Source of the DNA: Candidatus Woesearchaeota archaeon
GTDB lineage: Archaea > Nanobdellota > Nanobdellia > Woesearchaeales > DSVV01
Assembly (NCBI GenBank): GCA_016192995.1
Contig: JACPTB010000005.1
Location: 62,001 to 126,000, forward strand
Direction of reading: 5' to 3'
Length of the DNA stretch: 64,000 nt
The notes under the pieces were generated by a model. The model worked only from the letters and a program-made list of their open reading frames with translations, did not search any database and had not been told where the DNA came from. Shown in pieces: positions 56,709 to 64,000 of the stretch. Position 1 is the stretch's first letter. Each line of letters starts with the position of its first letter. The translations under genes and the position numbers were made by a program.

Positions 56709-59700
56709 ATGGCAATAGGGAAATATGAACCATTAGTAATTGAGCCAAAAATTCTCAGTTTTTGGGAAAAGCATAAACTCAGGGAAAAAATCAATAAGAG
56801 AAATAAAAAGGGAAAACAGTTCTATTTTCTAGATGGTCCTCCCTACACCTCAGGTCAAATACATTTGGGAACAGCTTGGAATAAGGCATTGAAAGACTGT
56901 GTTCTGAGATACAAGCGAATGCAGGGATTTGATGTTTATGATCGTGCAGGTTATGACATGCATGGATTGCCGATTGAGCATAAAGTAGAGGCAAAGTTTA
57001 ATATCAAAAACAAAGATGAAATTCCTTCATTTGGTGTTGAAAGATATATCGAAGAATGCAGAAAATTCTCTTTGGAAAATATGAACTTAATGAACAAAGA
57101 TTTCCAGCGTCTTGGTGCGTGGATGGATTTTGATCATGCATATACTCCTATTACTGAGCAAAGCATTGAAGCAATTTGGTGGCTGATTAAAAAAGCTCAT
57201 GAGCAAAAAAGATTATATGAAGGAGAACGAGCAATGTCATGGTGCAGCACCTGCGCAACAGCTTTGGCAAAACATGAGTTGGAATATAAAAACATTGATG
57301 ATCTTTCTGTTTATTTAAAATTCAAACTTAAAACTACTAAGAATAAAGAGTCGAACGAATACTTAGTTATCTGGACAACAACTCCATGGACTATTCCTTT
57401 GAACTTAGCAGCTGTAGTCCATCCAAAATTCTATTATGCTAAACTAAAAGTAGGCAATGAATATTGGATTATGGCTAAAGAATTAGTTGGAAAAGTGATG
57501 AATGAAATAGGCGCAGCAGTGTATGAAGAAGTTGAAACATTCTTAGGCGAAAAACTAGCTGGTAAAGAATATATTCCTCCATTTCCCGATGAATTTACCT
57601 ATATTACCGATGCTCAAAAAACACAAAAGAAAATTTACACGATACTTCTTTCAGAGGAATATGTTAATTTAGAAGATGGAACAGGGATTGTGCATTTTGC
57701 TCCTGGATGCGGAGAATCTGATTATGAACTTTGTATTAGAGAAGGGATAAAGCCATTTAATGTTCTTGATGAATATGGAGTATATCCAAAAGAGCATTCA
57801 ACATTTGGCGGTTTAGTTGCAAAAAAAGATGACAAAGAATTTGCGCAGCTTATCGATAAGAATAATTCTCTTATATTTAAGGCAAGATACAACCACAGTT
57901 ATGCGCATTGCTGGCGCTGCCATAATCCTATTATCTATCGAACAACCAAACAGTGGTTCTTTAAAATTGAAGACTTAAAAGAACAGATGATTCATGAGAA
58001 CAAGACTAATATTCATTGGGTGCCTGATAGTGCATTCAATGCATTTGATGCATGGTTAGTTAACTTGCGGGATAATTCTATCACTAAACAGCGATATTGG
58101 GGAACACCATTGCCTGTTTGGCAGTGCAAAGATTGCCGTTATTTTGAAGTCTTATCAACAAAAAAAGAAATTGAAGAGAAATGCAAAATAAAACTAAAAG
58201 ATCTTCATAAGCCATGGATTGATGAAGCTCAATATCCTTGCAAGCAAAAAACATCGCATGGTTTGTGCAAAGGAATCATGAATAGAATTCCAGATGTCAT
58301 GGATGTATGGATTGATCCTGGCTGCGCATCATGGATAAGTTTGGATTATCCTTCTCAACAAGAGCTTTTTACAAAATTATTTCCTGCAGATTTTATTCTT
58401 GAAGGAAAAGACCAAATCAGAGGATGGTTTAATGTCTTGATGGTTTGCTCAATGTTAGGAATGAGAAAAATATCTTTCAAAAATGTGTATATGCATGGTT
58501 TTGTCCAGGATTCTTTAGGACGAAAAATGTCAAAGTCTCTCGGCAATGTTATTTCACCCAGTGAAGTGATTGACAAATATGGCGTTGATACTTTTAGGTT
58601 TTATGCAATTGGCGGCGCAAAGCCAATGCTGGATTTAAATTATAATTTTGAAGATATGAAAATAAAAAATAAAAATTTAGATGTATTTTGGAATCTCCAT
58701 AAACTGTTAATTGACATGAAGACTGCCCATAATCTTGAACTTCTTCCTCTGGATAGAAAGGAAAAGAAAGAGCTTGATTTAGAAGATAGGTACATTCTTT
58801 CACGGCTTCATGCTACTATTAAAAAAGTCACAGAAAAATATGACCAATATCTGATTAATGAAATTCCATGGATTATTGAAGAATTATTTTTAGAATTGTC
58901 AAGAACTTACATTCAAACCATCAGGGATAGATTTGCATTAGGTGAAAAAGAAATAAAGCAAGTAGTTTTACGTGTATTCTACCACGTATATTTTGATTGT
59001 TTAAAGATGTTTGCAACAGTTTGTCCTTTTGTTAGTGAAGAGATTTATCAAAACCTTAAAGAAATATTCAAGCTCAAAGAACAAAGTATTCACGAAAGTG
59101 TTTGGCCAGCATATGATGAAAAACAAATTGATGAAAAACTCGAGCGGGAATTTGTCGTTGCTAAAGATACTATGCAGAGTATTTTATCTGCCCGAGAAAA
59201 AGCGCAATTAGGTGTGCGATGGCCATTGAAAAAAGTCGTTATCGTCACTATGGATGAAGAAATAAAGTCGATACTTACCTTTATGGAATCAATTATAGCA
59301 ACTCAGACCAATGTAAAATTTATTGAAATAGTGAAAAGCTTTGACAAGATGAGTATTAAAGTAAAGCCTAATTATAAATCACTTGGTCCAACATTTGGCA
59401 ATGATGTTCCAAAAATTATTTCAGCATTATTAACAGAAAATGAACATACTCTTATCAAACATATTGACAAAGAAGGTTCTTTTAAGTTAAAGGTTGGAGC
59501 TAAAACCTTTAACGTAACTAAAGATCATCTTGTTTTTGAAAAAACGCTTCCAGCAAATTATATTTCAGCAGAGTATAAATATGGTGATTTATTAATTGAC
59601 ATTGAAAGAACGCCAGAACTCGATGGTGAAGGCTATAGCAGGGAAATAATACGGCGTGTCCAGGAAATGAGAAAAAAACAAGGTTTGCAAAGACAGAATT

Positions 59701-59777
59701 TGATTAAACTAAGTATTTCTACTGATGAAAACCTATGTGCCTTAATGTCTTCAATGGCAAAAGAAATCAAAGAATAG
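56709..59777 (+). CDS. ileS: Isoleucyl-tRNA synthetase
   Basis: 1022 aa. Class I signature in PPYTSGQIHLGTAWNKALKD (HLGT variant of HIGH) and KMSKS in GRKMSKSLGNVISPSE. The editing domain has TTTPWTIPLNLAAVVHP and GIVHFAPGCGESDYELC. Zinc sites: CWRCHN, CKDCRY and the CPCK-like C-terminus of the eukaryal/archaeal type. The anticodon-binding domain and C-terminal helical tail (RVQEMRKKQGLQRQNLIKLS) are complete. Confidence 0.96.
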   Translation: MAIGKYEPLVIEPKILSFWEKHKLREKINKRNKKGKQFYFLDGPPYTSGQIHLGTAWNKALKDCVLRYKRMQGFDVYDRAGYDMHGLPIEHKVEAKFNIKNKDEIPSFGVERYIEECRKFSLENMNLMNKDFQRLGAWMDFDHAYTPITEQSIEAIWWLIKKAHEQKRLYEGERAMSWCSTCATALAKHELEYKNIDDLSVYLKFKLKTTKNKESNEYLVIWTTTPWTIPLNLAAVVHPKFYYAKLKVGNEYWIMAKELVGKVMNEIGAAVYEEVETFLGEKLAGKEYIPPFPDEFTYITDAQKTQKKIYTILLSEEYVNLEDGTGIVHFAPGCGESDYELCIREGIKPFNVLDEYGVYPKEHSTFGGLVAKKDDKEFAQLIDKNNSLIFKARYNHSYAHCWRCHNPIIYRTTKQWFFKIEDLKEQMIHENKTNIHWVPDSAFNAFDAWLVNLRDNSITKQRYWGTPLPVWQCKDCRYFEVLSTKKEIEEKCKIKLKDLHKPWIDEAQYPCKQKTSHGLCKGIMNRIPDVMDVWIDPGCASWISLDYPSQQELFTKLFPADFILEGKDQIRGWFNVLMVCSMLGMRKISFKNVYMHGFVQDSLGRKMSKSLGNVISPSEVIDKYGVDTFRFYAIGGAKPMLDLNYNFEDMKIKNKNLDVFWNLHKLLIDMKTAHNLELLPLDRKEKKELDLEDRYILSRLHATIKKVTEKYDQYLINEIPWIIEELFLELSRTYIQTIRDRFALGEKEIKQVVLRVFYHVYFDCLKMFATVCPFVSEEIYQNLKEIFKLKEQSIHESVWPAYDEKQIDEKLEREFVVAKDTMQSILSAREKAQLGVRWPLKKVVIVTMDEEIKSILTFMESIIATQTNVKFIEIVKSFDKMSIKVKPNYKSLGPTFGNDVPKIISALLTENEHTLIKHIDKEGSFKLKVGAKTFNVTKDHLVFEKTLPANYISAEYKYGDLLIDIERTPELDGEGYSREIIRRVQEMRKKQGLQRQNLIKLSISTDENLCALMSSMAKEIKE

Positions 59778-59905
59778 TAACATCACTACAAAAAGTTTAA
59801 ATAGAAGTTGTGGTTTCTATATGTCATGACACACGTGACTAGTAAGAAAATATTGAATGTTAATTCTGCTCGTTTTAGTTCTTTTAGTTTTTAATTGTCA
59901 ATAAT

Positions 59906-59969
59906 CCGACATAACTTTCTGTTCTTCGCTTCGGGTTGAAATCCATTTTGCTTGGAAAGGAAAAGTCGG
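59906..59969 (+). ncRNA. Structured leader upstream of small gene
   Basis: CCGAC (59906-59910) pairs with GTCGG (59965-59969), and CTTTC pairs with GGAAAG inside; CTTCGCTTCGGG lies at the apex. It stands 65 bases before the start of the 113-aa gene and may be part of its untranslated leader. No known class matched. The remaining 59778-60034 holds no gene. Confidence 0.35.
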
Positions 59970-60034
59970 TTTTCTGAGAAATTTACCGTAAAAATTAATA
60001 AGCCGATAGGCTCTAAAATGTGGAGGAAAATAAA

Positions 60035-60376
60035 ATGACATATCCAAATAGACTAGTGAAAGTTTCAGATATAGGGGCTCTAACAGAACAAATTGCTCAA
60101 CTTAGATGGTCGGGGGAATCAAATAGCCTAGAATTGCCTCGTAAGCAACAAAATGCACAACGTGTACGATTAGCAGGAGCAGTAAGTCTGCCAGAAGTAA
60201 AGGCTGCTGATAGTGGATTGGAAATCTACTGGAGGGGTGGTGATGGACGAGATTATCAAGCTACACTGGTAGGTTTAGATTCTAAAAGAGGTTATGCCGT
60301 CGTGACACAAGTTACATCTGAATGGAAGAAAGATCCATATAGAGCATGGCGTGCTGAGAATGGTCCCTGGTTCTAA
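60035..60376 (+). CDS. Hypothetical protein, 113 aa
   Basis: The ATG at 60035 follows GGAGG; the upstream GTG 60020 is in that site. Sequence MTYPNRLVKVSDIGALTEQI continues with a basic region (LPRKQQNAQRVRLAGAVSLP) and a C-terminal Trp-rich segment (GLEIYWRGGDGRDYQATLVG, WKKDPYRAWRAENGPWF). Base composition is less AT-rich than the neighbours, which may mean foreign origin. Function unknown. Confidence 0.55.
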   Translation: MTYPNRLVKVSDIGALTEQIAQLRWSGESNSLELPRKQQNAQRVRLAGAVSLPEVKAADSGLEIYWRGGDGRDYQATLVGLDSKRGYAVVTQVTSEWKKDPYRAWRAENGPWF

Positions 60377-60696
60377 AAATTACTATTTTTTCTTTTCTTT
60401 CTTTTCTGTTCATTTTATTTTTGCTGAAGTTTTCTCATTTAATTAAATCTAAAAAATTTGGCGTAGCGAAACCAAGTCATTAAATCAATGTTATGCTCTC
60501 TTACTGGAGAGAAGACAAAGTTTTAGTGCAACGATGCCGAAGGCAAAAAATCAAAGTAATTTCAGGGGTGTATTCAATCAAGCGAACACAGTGAGCCATC
60601 AAGGACATACCTCAAGGAGACAATTTTAGTTCGTCGTTCGTAGGGGGAGGGGGCATGTGTTTTTTGCTTCTTTTTTACAAAAAAGAAGAGTAAGGT
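60377..60696. other. Gene-free flank of the restriction-modification pair
   Basis: 320 bases without an ORF of note. The left part is T/C-rich, and 60628-60660 has TTCGTCGTTCGTAGGGGGAG, similar to sequence on the other side of the pair (63058-63095, TCGTTCGT and a C-run), suggesting borders of an inserted segment. No clear palindrome or integrase. Confidence 0.4.
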
Positions 60697-61620
60697 TTAT
60701 TTGTTAAAGATCTTTGCAAATATTTTATCTAGCTCTTTATTCGCGTCTCCCTTAAATTCTTTATGAGGTATTCCTAAATCTTCTAAAACTTTATTAAATC
60801 TCTTATATCCGTCCTTATCTCTCAATTCAACCCATCCCACTTTAAGACTATTCAATTGTTTTTTATTTGTATCAGATAATTTATCAGCAACAAAAACAGA
60901 ACTATCTCTTGCGATAACCGCATCTGCACTTTCTGGATTTCCTTTTCCCATTAATTTCACTTCACAAAGAAAATCTGTACCTTTATTGCTTAAATAAAAA
61001 TCAATCTCTCTTTCAAAATCTTCATCAGTTTGTATTTTGCTTTTTACTTTTATTTTGTAATTTTTTTCAGTTACACCATATAATTCACATAATGTTAACA
61101 TAAGTGGTTTTTCGACTCTTTTTCCGGCTGTACTCCAAAGCCCACCCCTAAGTGCCGCTCGTTTGACTGCTAAAGTATTTATAACTATTAAACTTTCAGC
61201 AACATTTAAGTCTACGCTTACTCCTTTAAATTTTAGAGTAAGGGTGATGTTTAATCCTTCTTCACCATCTACTAAGGATTGTATTGTTTGATAAAGTGTA
61301 TCGTAATGTTCATTTGAGGCTTCTATAACTATCTCTTTTGTTGCAGAATTGTACATATTAGAAATTGTTTTTTTGTTAAGACCCGAATTAATTGCTATAT
61401 CTTCAGCAGGAAGATTTTTATTAAGAAATTCTTTTTTATACCAATCAACAGTTATATCTTTGTTTTTCAATTTTGCATCAATAATTTTTTTAAAGAAGTC
61501 AACAGTATATTGTAAAAATTCTGCATTGATTAGTGTGACTATTTCAATTCTGTAATCTTCCCCATCCATTAGTTTCTTTATTATATTTTTGGCGACTTGT
61601 TCAGTTAATGTTATTGTCAT
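60697..61620 (-). CDS. Type II restriction endonuclease (possible CfrBI-like)
   Basis: 307 aa. The middle GGLWSTAGKRVEKPLMLTLC and REIDFYLSNKGTDFLCEVKL give a PD-(D/E)xK layout: Glu, Asp in the DFYL strand and E-V-K after 14 residues. The pattern looks like the CfrBI family of endonucleases, though the family name is a guess. The start ATG overlaps the methyltransferase stop by four bases. Cleaves the unmethylated recognition site, which is not known. Confidence 0.8.
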   Translation of the reverse strand: MTITLTEQVAKNIIKKLMDGEDYRIEIVTLINAEFLQYTVDFFKKIIDAKLKNKDITVDWYKKEFLNKNLPAEDIAINSGLNKKTISNMYNSATKEIVIEASNEHYDTLYQTIQSLVDGEEGLNITLTLKFKGVSVDLNVAESLIVINTLAVKRAALRGGLWSTAGKRVEKPLMLTLCELYGVTEKNYKIKVKSKIQTDEDFEREIDFYLSNKGTDFLCEVKLMGKGNPESADAVIARDSSVFVADKLSDTNKKQLNSLKVGWVELRDKDGYKRFNKVLEDLGIPHKEFKGDANKELDKIFAKIFNK

Positions 61621-62981
61621 TTTATTATCCTCTCAAATTCTTTTATATTTAAAAACTTAGGTCTAAATTTGCTATCCGTAAAAATTTTTGTTTGAGTAAG
61701 ATTCTCTTTTATCCTATCAACATATTTTTTTTCTTTTTCCGTCAAAAAGAAAAATCTATCAAGATTTAAAGCAGATTTGCCAAATGTTCCACTCCCTGCA
61801 AAAGGATCAAAGACTAAATCACCTTTAAAAGAATAGAATTTAATGACTTTGTTGCAGAGTTCTAATGGAAAAACTGCACTGTGAGTTTTATCAAATGTAG
61901 GGTCTATCTTCCAAACATTTGATGATTCAAAATCTCCGTTAATTTTACTTTCTTCAACTATTTTTTTATCGTATTGTTTAATATTCCAATCTATTAATTT
62001 ATCTGTCTTTTTTCTATAAACCATTACACACTCCGTGCATGCATTAGGTTTATATCCTAAGGGTTTTCGATGTTGTAAAAAACCAGCATTTCTATTTTTA
62101 GCACTTGCTTCTGGCTTTTCCCAAACAATATCATCAATAAATTCCCAACCTATTTTAATTAATAGAGGGTGTATATCATAAGGAATAGGATATCGTTTGC
62201 TAGAATATTGCCTGCCTACACGAGGGATAATAATAGGTGATGTGTTCAATAAAAAAAAACGACCTTCTTTTGTAATTCTATGAACTTCTTTAAACACTTC
62301 TTCTAAAAATTCTAAATATTCCTTATAACTAGAATAAATAGAATAATCTCTTGCATTATAATATGGGGGAGAAGTAAAAGTTAAATGAACTGACTCATTT
62401 TTTACTAATTTTAATATTTCCCTAACATCTCCACAAACTAGAGTATTTTTCATAAAATCAGGTGAAGCTGTATGATTTGGATCAAAACCATTTGAAGAAT
62501 TACTGAAAAACTCTTTTTTTATAACCTCTTGAATCATTTCATTAGGATGACTATTTAATTTTTTAAGTTTTTCTTGAATATCTTTATCTTCTTTGAAAAC
62601 CAGCAATCCTCGCATAGCTTGCATGACTACTTCAGGGTCTGAGTCATTTAAATATTTAAACAATACTTGTTTATTAGATATATTTCTTAATCTTCCAATG
62701 CCCGAAACAGCTTCACGTCTAACACTCGAACTATTATCTTGTTCAACAACATTAACGAATACGGTGGCGAGATTATCATCTCCTATTTTTGCTAAGTTTT
62801 TTATTGCTAAACTTCTAACTTTATCATTATCATGTTTGAGAAGATTCATTAAAGGTGTAATATCAAAGTTTTCGTCTAGCCTACCTAATCTATCAAGTGA
62901 TTTTACTAATGCACCTACATTATTCTGTTTAATAACATCTTGTATCATTTCAGGCTCTTTTTTTAATAATTCTGCTTCCAT
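61617..62981 (-). CDS. HEAT-repeat/DNA methyltransferase fusion (beta class)
   Basis: 454 aa from ATG 62981 (GGGGT site three bases before); ATG 63011 would add ten residues. Residues 1-155 have HEAT-like repeats: VKSLDRLGRLDENFDITPLM, SLAIKNLAKIGDDNLATVFV, REAVSGIGRLRNISNKQVLF. The methyltransferase follows with motif IV LTFTSPPYYNARDYS before motif I LVFDPFAGSGTFGKSAL, the order of the beta class (N4-cytosine or N6-adenine). The endonuclease is coupled downstream. Confidence 0.88.
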   Translation of the reverse strand: MEAELLKKEPEMIQDVIKQNNVGALVKSLDRLGRLDENFDITPLMNLLKHDNDKVRSLAIKNLAKIGDDNLATVFVNVVEQDNSSSVRREAVSGIGRLRNISNKQVLFKYLNDSDPEVVMQAMRGLLVFKEDKDIQEKLKKLNSHPNEMIQEVIKKEFFSNSSNGFDPNHTASPDFMKNTLVCGDVREILKLVKNESVHLTFTSPPYYNARDYSIYSSYKEYLEFLEEVFKEVHRITKEGRFFLLNTSPIIIPRVGRQYSSKRYPIPYDIHPLLIKIGWEFIDDIVWEKPEASAKNRNAGFLQHRKPLGYKPNACTECVMVYRKKTDKLIDWNIKQYDKKIVEESKINGDFESSNVWKIDPTFDKTHSAVFPLELCNKVIKFYSFKGDLVFDPFAGSGTFGKSALNLDRFFFLTEKEKKYVDRIKENLTQTKIFTDSKFRPKFLNIKEFERIIK

Positions 62982-63176
62982 ATTACCCCTTATGATAGTG
63001 TAATATCTCATGTTTATAATGTTTTCTTTTTAAATGCTATTCTAAATTGTCCAATGGTAGTCGTTCGTTATGGAATTCCCCCCTCGTTCGTTTTTTAGTT
63101 CGTTATCGTTAAAATTGCCACGAGCAGATGGGCGAGAGCGCAGCGTGGTCGAGGATTTTGAAGAAATCCGAAGAAG

Positions 63177-63667
63177 TCGAGAAAGGGGCGTACATAAAAT
63201 TTATAGCTTATGGGTTATTTCTGTAATACATGGATTTACATATAATGTCTTTGTCAGAAGCGGTGGAACATCAGCCAGTTAAACCTACCTATGCAATCAG
63301 AATCTTTTCAAGTTTTTCAGATTACAGAATAGAATTACAAAAATCTCATTTTTATCAAAGAATTGCGGAATATACATTTGATGATAATGATGCATTTTAT
63401 CAAGCAGGACCTGCAACAATAACAGAAGATATTGCAAATGCACTTGTAAGAGACTTTGCTGAAAGCAGAAATGGAGTTGAAGCATTATTAGTGCATTGCA
63501 GTAGAGGAAAAAATCGAAGTCCTGCTGTAGCAATAGCATTAAATGAGATTTTTGGTTTAGGATCTGATTCTGAGGAATTAAAAGATAGGTTTGATGAATC
63601 TAATTGGGCGGTTTACAAAGCTATTTTGGAAGCTGGACAAAGACATCATTCTTAGCCCCTTTCTCGA
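63177..63667. repeat. 13-bp inverted repeats flanking the phosphatase
   Basis: TCGAGAAAGGGGC (63177-63189) and GCCCCTTTCTCGA (63655-63667) enclose the tyrosine phosphatase gene. They may be a terminator pair or ends of a mobile cassette; no target duplication was found. Confidence 0.6.
63230..63655 (+). CDS. Protein tyrosine phosphatase-like
   Basis: 141 aa (alternative Met at 63245). The CX5R loop is LLVHCSRGKNRSPAVAIALN: His-Cys-Ser-Arg-Gly-Lys-Asn-Arg-Ser, with the nucleophilic Cys near residue 93. An Asp (FDDNDAF) upstream could be the general acid. The gene stands alone between the restriction-modification pair and the end of the window, flanked by inverted repeats. Confidence 0.82.
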   Translation: MDLHIMSLSEAVEHQPVKPTYAIRIFSSFSDYRIELQKSHFYQRIAEYTFDDNDAFYQAGPATITEDIANALVRDFAESRNGVEALLVHCSRGKNRSPAVAIALNEIFGLGSDSEELKDRFDESNWAVYKAILEAGQRHHS

Positions 63668-63800
63668 TTGCAACTAACGCTCATTAAGTTCATTTTTATC
63701 CTAATTTATTAGTGGTGTTTTGATGGAAAAAACAAGAAACTGATTGAAAATAAAAAGAACTTCTAACACAAACCATATAAAGATTAAAACTTTTAATCAG

Positions 63801-63875
63801 ATGTCCAGTGGGCAAAACACTCTATAACTAATATAAACTACCTTTTAACGGATTATAACCGTTATCACTGGACAT
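63801..63875. repeat. Nested inverted repeat, tRNA-like shape
   Basis: ATGTCCAGTG (63801-63810) pairs with CACTGGACAT (63866-63875), enclosing TAACGG/CCGTTA. The T-loop lacks TTC and the anticodon arm is not clear, so it is not called a tRNA. Confidence 0.45.
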
Positions 63876-63919
63876 TGTGGTGTGAAGTATATAAATAGGT
63901 ATATGCACTATTAATCATA

Positions 63920-63949
63920 GAGAACTTTGCAAAATACTTGCAAAGCGTG
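63920..63949. mobile_element. Family 2 element, degraded short copy
   Basis: GAGAACTTTGCAAAATACTT at the left, a degenerate GCAAAG at the right, and CATA on both sides (63916-63919, 63950-63953). It stands 19 bases before the last start codon. Confidence 0.5.
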
Positions 63950-63968
63950 CATAATAGAGGAATTAACC

Positions 63969-64000
63969 ATGAAAAAAATATCACGAGATACTCCATTAAT
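63969..64000 (+). CDS. 5' end of an unidentified gene
   Basis: ATG 63969 with AGAGGA upstream; codes MKKISRDTPL before the window ends. Too short to identify. Confidence 0.5.
   Translation, partial: MKKISRDTPL

Noticed and set aside
63070-63282. Open frame beginning in the GC-richer stretch before the phosphatase
   Set aside because: It overlaps the phosphatase in another frame, has no ribosome-binding site or TATA, and its sequence is not protein-like.
63801-63875. A tRNA gene
   Set aside because: Acceptor- and T-like stems exist, but the TTC loop and a clear anticodon arm are missing.
14397-63949. CRISPR array made of repeated palindromes
   Set aside because: Copies are dispersed, unequal in length and each has its own target duplication; no regular spacing.

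Overview
The window reads as a stretch of an AT-rich archaeal chromosome, most likely a DPANN-type archaeon of the Woesearchaeota/Pacearchaeota kind; that placement is inferred from gene content, not from a phylogeny. Archaeal markers are aIF6, the RNase P protein Rpp21, aEF1-beta with its zinc-ribbon partner, Trm1, a deoxyhypusine-synthase-like enzyme, class III signal-peptide pilins, TrmB-type regulators, intron-containing tRNAs, TATA boxes about 25-30 bases before leaderless starts, and a Shine-Dalgarno core GGTGAT. There is no rRNA and no CRISPR array.

Layout. 1-934 is the 5' part of a secreted Lon-like (S16) protease. 1843-14374 is the most unusual block: nine minus-strand genes that look like a phosphoenolpyruvate synthase / rifampin phosphotransferase machine taken apart. 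One gene carries only the ATP-grasp domain, six divergent paralogues each carry a helical N-terminal region plus the swivelling phosphohistidine domain, and a HAD phosphatase and a double hexapeptide acyltransferase sit beside them. None has the PEP/pyruvate TIM barrel. A small nuclease/DUF2283 pair is embedded in the block. 14.7-20.3 kb holds a pilin, aIF6, ScpA, tRNA-Val (with a T-loop intron), tRNA-Gly, two paralogous unknowns and Rpp21. 20.3-22.0 kb is a disulfide-forming operon (VKOR, thioredoxin-like lipoprotein, CcdA-like). 22.3-28.7 kb has enolase, bacterial-type phosphoglycerate mutase, a pilin and MetRS. 29-42 kb is accessory: HepT/MntA, HTH regulators, HD and Nudix hydrolases, superoxide dismutase, a RelE-like toxin, a Fur/ZIP divergent pair and an MNT gene. 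42-60 kb has a coiled-coil protein, aEF1-beta, a ClpP-fold protease, Trm1, a PLP decarboxylase opposite a deoxyhypusine-synthase-like gene, a metallopeptidase with four peptidoglycan-binding-like repeats, tRNA-Arg and IleRS. 60-64 kb has a restriction-modification pair and a tyrosine phosphatase.

The window is littered with small non-autonomous palindromic transposons. Family 1 (six full copies) ends in GTACGTAATAAGTCT inverted repeats with 8-bp target duplications at every copy. Family 2 ends in GAGAACTTTGCAAA with 4-bp duplications and includes 20-bp solo palindromes; one copy lies inside the intron of tRNA-Arg(CCU), another inserts eight codons in frame into a gene. Families 3 and 4 are single copies with 8-bp duplications. 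Families 1 and 2 share a core hairpin whose stem shows compensatory changes, and share an internal insertion module. No transposase is present, so they must be mobilised in trans.

A second theme is start-site choice. In several genes the GTG that would be called as start is itself the Shine-Dalgarno GGTGAT. In the CcdA-like gene no ATG, GTG or TTG exists before the conserved Asn-Pro-Cys motif, which points to initiation at an AUU/AUC/AUA codon.
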